A DNA stretch of 11,210 bases from JANMZR01 sp031383555 (GTDB lineage: Bacteria; Bacteroidota; Bacteroidia; Cytophagales; Spirosomataceae): contig JANMZR010000259.1 in the NCBI GenBank assembly GCA_031383555.1, positions 1 to 11,210 on the forward strand, read 5' to 3'. This document shows, in pieces, positions 8,055-11,210 of the stretch. Position numbers and translations under genes: made by a program. The notes below the pieces were generated by a model. That model did no database searches and was not told the origin of the DNA. It saw only the letters and a program-made list of their open reading frames with translations. Within the stretch, counting starts at the first letter, position 1, and the number at the start of each line of letters is the position of its first letter.

Positions 8055-8086
8055 TTGTCAAAATTGTTTCCAATTCATTATTTTTG
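8055..8086 (+). promoter_or_regulatory. Candidate Bacteroidota-type promoter for mdh
   Basis: TATTTTTG (8079-8086) matches the -7 consensus TAnnTTTG exactly, and a TTG (8055-8057) lies 21 bases upstream as a -33 element. Initiation near 8092 would give a leader of about 35 bases, which is A-rich and has no Shine-Dalgarno sequence before the ATG at 8128, as is normal for this phylum. The same octamer is used by the divergent DUF1232 gene. Confidence 0.55.
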
Positions 8087-8127
8087 AGGAAATAAATAAA
8101 ACAAAACATTAATTTAATACCATAAAC

Positions 8128-9066
8128 ATGAAAGTTACAGTAGTGGGTGCCGGTGCTGTTGGAGCTACAACGGCCGATAATATTGCTCGAAAGCAAATTG
8201 TTGACGAGTTAATTTTGCTAGACATTAAGGAAGGCGTTTCAGAAGGCAAAGCCATGGATTTGATGCAAACAGCTCAAATTGAAGGATTTGATACCAGAAT
8301 AATTGGAGTTACTAATGATTATTCAAAAACCGCAAAATCGGATGTTGTTGTAATTACATCAGGTTTACCACGTAAACCGGGAATGACTCGTGAAGAGTTG
8401 ATAGGCATTAATGCTGGAATAGTTAAAACGGTGGTTACCAACGTATTAACACATTCACCAAAAGCAATTTTGATTATCGTTTCAAACCCAATGGATACCA
8501 TGACTTACCTTGCCCAGCAAGTAGCTTCTAGTATGGGGGTAAATAAAAAACGAGTAATTGGAATGGGAGGTGCTTTGGATTCGGCCCGTTTCCGATATTT
8601 CCTTTCTCAAGCAATGGGTATTTCACAAAATGATATTCATGGGCAAGTAATTGGTGGCCATGGTGATACCACTATGATTCCTTTAACACGCCTTGCTACT
8701 TGGAATGGTTTGCCAATAAGCCATGTACTTTCAAAAGAGGTTTTAGCAAAAGTTGCTGCCGACACCATGGTTGGAGGTGCTACTTTAACAGGGCTATTAG
8801 GTACTTCTGCTTGGTATGCGCCAGGTGCAGCGGCTTGCTCAATGGTGGAGGCTATTATTCGTGATGAAAAACGTGTAATTACTTCATCTGTAGCACTTAA
8901 TGGAGAGTATGGTCAAAAGGATATTTGTATGGGAGTTCCTGTAATAATAGGCAAAAATGGCATTGAGAAAATATTAAAATACCGTCTTAGTGCTGAAGAA
9001 AAGGCTGCTTTCGAAAAATCTGCAGTAGCTGTGAGAAATATGAATGAGGTATTGAAAACGATATAA
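8128..9066 (+). CDS. mdh: Malate dehydrogenase (LDH-like, NAD-dependent)
   Basis: The enzyme interconverts malate and oxaloacetate with NAD(H) in the TCA cycle. The 312-residue protein begins with the Rossmann loop GAGAVGATTA (7-16), and D32 at the end of the second strand indicates NAD rather than NADP. Substrate-binding arginines R82 and R88 lie in the mobile loop PRKPGMTRE (81-89); arginine at the first position, where lactate dehydrogenases carry glutamine, marks malate specificity. N120 (SNPMD), D151 with R154 (GALDSARFR) and the catalytic H178 (GGHGDT) complete the active site. The ATG at 8128 begins directly at the conserved first strand. It is the only plus-strand gene in the window and has its own candidate promoter. 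It is convergent with the small membrane protein gene, with a repeat-built bidirectional terminator between them. Confidence 0.97.
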   Translation: MKVTVVGAGAVGATTADNIARKQIVDELILLDIKEGVSEGKAMDLMQTAQIEGFDTRIIGVTNDYSKTAKSDVVVITSGLPRKPGMTREELIGINAGIVKTVVTNVLTHSPKAILIIVSNPMDTMTYLAQQVASSMGVNKKRVIGMGGALDSARFRYFLSQAMGISQNDIHGQVIGGHGDTTMIPLTRLATWNGLPISHVLSKEVLAKVAADTMVGGATLTGLLGTSAWYAPGAAACSMVEAIIRDEKRVITSSVALNGEYGQKDICMGVPVIIGKNGIEKILKYRLSAEEKAAFEKSAVAVRNMNEVLKTI

Positions 9067-9071
9067 CAGGA

Positions 9072-9179
9072 AGTCGTTAGTCAAAGAAGTTGTAAGTCGT
9101 TAGTCAAGTGGAGTCGTAAGTCTGATAAAAAAAAGTCGTAAGTTTTTATCTGACTTACGACTTTTTAACACTTACGAGT
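9072..9179. repeat. Cluster of six AGTCGTWAGTC-like short repeats in both orientations
   Basis: Copies on the plus strand are AGTCGTTAGTC at 9072-9082 and 9095-9105, AGTCGTAAGTC at 9112-9122, and AGTCGTAAGTT at 9134-9144. Inverted copies are GACTTACGACT at 9152-9162 and ACTTACGAGT at 9170-9179, the last with one mismatch. Unit starts are 23, 17 and 22 bases apart, so this is not a regular tandem array. The cluster fills most of the gap between the convergent mdh and the small membrane protein gene, and its inverted copies form the terminator described separately. Repetition at 11-bp scale with irregular spacers excludes CRISPR. Whether the unit occurs elsewhere in the genome cannot be seen here. 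Confidence 0.85.
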
Positions 9180-9187
9180 TTTTTTTT
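9112..9187. terminator. Bidirectional terminator between mdh and the convergent small gene
   Basis: A perfect 14-bp stem is formed by 9130-9143 and 9153-9166 (AAAAAGTCGTAAGT with ACTTACGACTTTTT) around a 9-base loop. On the plus strand it ends in TTTTT. On the minus strand it is followed by a run of eight T (9127-9134 complement), so it can serve both genes. A competing stem of 20 positions with one mismatch pairs 9112-9131 with 9143-9162. A third option pairs a forward copy with 9170-9179, which is directly followed by nine T (9179-9187). The hairpin lies about 60 bases past the mdh stop and 35 bases past the stop of the opposing gene. Confidence 0.75.
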
Positions 9188-9200
9188 ATAATCGAGTTTT

Positions 9201-9620
9201 TTATTCTTCCACATCAATTTTAGTTACATAATACTCTGTATCACCTAACCAAAAATATTTCATATATTTCTGCTCATAATGTAACCTTACACGTTTACCA
9301 GAAAGCATAGAATCAGATAATTTTTTTATAGTTTCGGGATCGTTATTAGCAACCGAAAATGGCCATAAATTTACAGATAAGTTGCCAACTTCACCTTGAG
9401 CACCCACGTTAAGCTCACCCTCATGGGTTTTTAATAGAAATCCTTTTTCTGAAAATTTCGAAACTACACCTGCCCTATCACCTTCTGAGTAGGACAATTT
9501 AGTTGATAAAAAGAGTATTGCAAATGCCAAAATTGCTACTATTACTATCCACATAATCAGTCGTTTAAAGAAACGACCTGTGGCTGCTTTTGCTGAGTTT
9601 AATGAGTCTCCGAATGCCAT
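9201..9620 (-). CDS. Conserved-looking small bitopic membrane protein of unknown function
   Basis: The product has 139 residues. A short N-terminal cytoplasmic stretch with basic residues (RFFKR, 16-20) precedes one transmembrane helix (about 21-39). A mainly beta-strand extracytoplasmic domain follows: YSEGDRAGVVSKFSEKG (44-60), LLKTHEGELNVG (62-73), a loop with WPFSV, then SGKRVRLHYEQKY (107-119) and WLGDTEYYVTKIDVEE at the end. I recognise the YSEGxRxGxVxKFSxKG...KTxEGEL pattern as that of a small family common in Bacteroidota. My recollection is that some members carry the label 6-phosphogluconate dehydrogenase in databases, which nothing in this sequence supports: there is no Rossmann fold and the length is far too short. 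The start ATG at 9618-9620 places the charged N-terminus and helix correctly. It is convergent with mdh and 154 bp downstream of the ABC permease. No function is assigned. Confidence 0.8.
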   Translation of the reverse strand: MAFGDSLNSAKAATGRFFKRLIMWIVIVAILAFAILFLSTKLSYSEGDRAGVVSKFSEKGFLLKTHEGELNVGAQGEVGNLSVNLWPFSVANNDPETIKKLSDSMLSGKRVRLHYEQKYMKYFWLGDTEYYVTKIDVEE

Positions 9621-9706
9621 TATTTTTTGCGATTAAAATATAAAATTATTTTTCAAATTTCTGTAAAAAAATTGGAAATAAAAATCCAGTAGTAAATATT
9701 TATTAT

Positions 9707-9728
9707 TTATTGGATGAATATCCAATAA
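9707..9728. repeat. Perfect 9-4-9 inverted repeat between the ABC permease and the small membrane gene
   Basis: TTATTGGAT (9707-9715) and ATCCAATAA (9720-9728) are perfect reverse complements with a GAAT loop. It starts 46 bases past the ABC permease stop and 87 bases before the small gene on the minus strand. No clear T-run follows it in the minus direction, so it could be a weak terminator, a processing hairpin or an operator for the downstream gene. The evidence does not separate these. Confidence 0.45.
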
Positions 9729-9774
9729 CAAAATGCTTTAATTAAATTTTCCTTCAATATAGTTACAATAAAAC

Positions 9775-11016
9775 TTATTTCGATCTAATTGCCACAACCG
9801 GATCCATTTTGGCGGCCATCCAGGCTGGAATAATACCAAAAACGACACCTAAAAAAGTCGAAATCATAAAGCCAATAATAATATTTTTGGTAGTAAGCAC
9901 TAAATCAAACGCACCTAAAGGTATGAAAGTCAATAAATAAACCAAAATCAAACCTATTAAGCCACCAATTAAACAAAGCCAAACGGATTCAAAAAGAAAT
10001 TGAAATAGAATGAACTGAGTTTTTGCGCCTAACGATTTTTGAATTCCAATAATATTAGTGCGTTCTTTAACCGATACAAACATAATATTGGCAATGCCAA
10101 AGCCTCCTACCAATATTGAAAAGCCTCCGATTACTATACCTGCAACGGTTAAAATACCAAAAATACTATCCAATGCTTTGGCGATAGCTTCGGGTCTATT
10201 CAATGAAAAGTTGTCTTCCTGGTTGGGTCTCAATCCCCTCCTTGTTCTTAAAAGGCCAGTAACTTCGGCGCTCAATTGCTCTACATTTGTGTCTGTGTCA
10301 AAACCTTGCACCACAATATCCATTTCTGGTTTTTCACCATTAAACATTTTGGCATAACTCAAATATGGTATTATTGCTTTTGTATCAGGATTACCCCCGA
10401 TGTCAACCAACGATTTTCCTTTTTTTTCCTGAAGGGCTATTACAGTAAACTTTTGTCCTTTGAGTTTAAACTCCTTTCCTACAGGATCTTCATCATCTAC
10501 AAATAATGTTTTAGCTACCTCATCGCCAATTATAGCCACATTTCTACCCGATTCCATTTCAAGATTTGTAAAATAACGGCCAATTTTTATGGGTACATCT
10601 GTTACTTTATTATAATCGTAAGTAACTCCAAATACTAAGCCATCAAAGCTATTACTTTTATTTTTCAAGGTAATACCGCCTCTAGCTGCCAACCCATAAA
10701 CTACCTTAGCATTCTCCAATCGCTCAGCCAAAAACTTCATTTCTTGGTAATTAGTTGGTGGGCGTTGAAAATACTTCCACCAAGGGTAATTTTCATCGGT
10801 AATCCAGGCCCACTTTTGAATATACAATACGTTATTACCGAAAAAATTCAAACTGCCTTTTATGTTTTTTTCCATAGAATCGACAAAAGTAAAAACAGCT
10901 ATAATTGCAAATATGCCAACTGTAACCCCTAGCAGTGATAAAACCGTTCGTAATACATTTGCCTTAAGGGCTTGCCATGCAAACCTAAAGCTTTCCAAAG
11001 TGAGTCTTAAATACAT
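9775..11016 (-). CDS. ABC transporter permease, MacB/FtsX family
   Basis: This is the 413-residue membrane subunit of a MacB-type ABC system, in which a four-helix permease with a large periplasmic domain works as a dimer with a separate ATPase to drive mechanical work rather than classical transport. The N-terminal MacB-type periplasmic core domain begins with one helix (about 22-46, VLRTVLSLLGVTVGIFAIIA). The periplasmic part spans about 47-285 and includes the RNVAIIGDEVAKTLF and DPVGKEFKL motifs. The FtsX domain has three helices at about 286-312, 337-363 and 376-400. The cytoplasmic segment SVKERTNIIGIQKSLGAK (315-332) is the coupling helix that contacts the ATPase. The tail DPVVAIRSK is typical. 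The ATG at 11014-11016 fits the family N-terminus. The ATPase and a HlyD-type adaptor are not in the window, and the substrate cannot be inferred. Confidence 0.94.
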   Translation of the reverse strand: MYLRLTLESFRFAWQALKANVLRTVLSLLGVTVGIFAIIAVFTFVDSMEKNIKGSLNFFGNNVLYIQKWAWITDENYPWWKYFQRPPTNYQEMKFLAERLENAKVVYGLAARGGITLKNKSNSFDGLVFGVTYDYNKVTDVPIKIGRYFTNLEMESGRNVAIIGDEVAKTLFVDDEDPVGKEFKLKGQKFTVIALQEKKGKSLVDIGGNPDTKAIIPYLSYAKMFNGEKPEMDIVVQGFDTDTNVEQLSAEVTGLLRTRRGLRPNQEDNFSLNRPEAIAKALDSIFGILTVAGIVIGGFSILVGGFGIANIMFVSVKERTNIIGIQKSLGAKTQFILFQFLFESVWLCLIGGLIGLILVYLLTFIPLGAFDLVLTTKNIIIGFMISTFLGVVFGIIPAWMAAKMDPVVAIRSK

Positions 11017-11210
11017 TGATATTTATGCTTTTATACTTTTTCTAAATCCAATATTAAAATTAAATATTGCAACAAATTTGTAAAACATTTCTGAAAGTTG
11101 GGCTAAAAAATATTTCTATTTTAGGTTAAAAATGTTAGATGGTAAAATAGGATTAGGGCTGGTTGATTGAAAAATTAAATAAGTTCCTATTTTTTGTGGA
11201 TTAAAAAAAA
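11017..11210. other. Intergenic leader of the ABC permease gene
   Basis: These 194 AT-rich bases hold no coding frame I can support. On the minus strand no exact TAnnTTTG element was found; CAAATTTG (11074-11081) differs by one base from it. No tRNA-like or terminator-like structure was seen. The upstream gene lies outside the window. Confidence 0.5.

Noticed and set aside
8128..9066. Lactate dehydrogenase
   Set aside because: The loop residue R82 (with R88) is the malate-type arginine rather than the glutamine of lactate dehydrogenases.
9072..9179. CRISPR array
   Set aside because: Units are 11 bp, occur in both orientations and have unequal 6-12 bp spacers; there are no cas genes. A repeat-built terminator explains it better.
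9201..9620. 6-phosphogluconate dehydrogenase
   Set aside because: I recall this label on relatives, but the protein has 139 residues, a transmembrane helix and no nucleotide-binding or catalytic motif of that enzyme.
11040..11066. AT-rich near-palindrome AATATT...AATATT upstream of the ABC permease
   Set aside because: It consists of A and T only and is expected by chance at this base composition.

Overview
The window looks like a core chromosomal segment of an AT-rich member of the Bacteroidota, most likely a Cytophagales-type gliding or surface-motile lineage. The evidence is a ruvA-sprA gene pair (SprA is the outer-membrane translocon of the type IX secretion system, known only from this phylum), absence of Shine-Dalgarno sequences before the start codons, and matches to the phylum's TAnnTTTG promoter element before three genes. 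The assignment below phylum level is inference from protein style only.

Layout. On the minus strand, read from right to left, are a MacB/FtsX-type ABC permease (9775-11016) and a small single-span membrane protein of unknown function (9201-9620). A plus-strand malate dehydrogenase gene, mdh (8128-9066), then converges on that small gene. The 134-bp gap between them holds a cluster of six short AGTCGTWAGTC-like repeats in both orientations, which can fold into a bidirectional terminator. Left of mdh, and divergent from it, runs a minus-strand series: a DUF1232 (YkvA-like) protein (7409-7840), tatA (7106-7306), gatA (5449-6873, TTG start), a LysM-bearing lytic transglycosylase of the MltD type (3550-5316), ruvA (2833-3426) and sprA (from 2790 leftwards, cut by the window edge after 930 codons).

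How the genes relate. The left half leans towards the envelope: SprA (protein export through the outer membrane), the transglycosylase (peptidoglycan turnover) and TatA (export of folded proteins through the inner membrane). Housekeeping genes are mixed in: ruvA (Holliday-junction processing), gatA (Gln-tRNA/Asn-tRNA amidation) and mdh (TCA cycle). Only ruvA-sprA (42 bp apart) looks tightly coupled. tatA has its own candidate promoter and a clear terminator, so gatA is probably a separate transcript.

No mobile element, CRISPR array, tRNA, rRNA or defence system was seen, and no gap without a gene exceeds about 290 bp. I do not see a new multi-gene system here. The points most worth a second look are the repeat/terminator cluster after mdh, the uncharacterised 139-residue membrane protein, the glycine-rich insert in SprA, the duplicated LysM units, the TTG start of gatA and a few intergenic palindromes.
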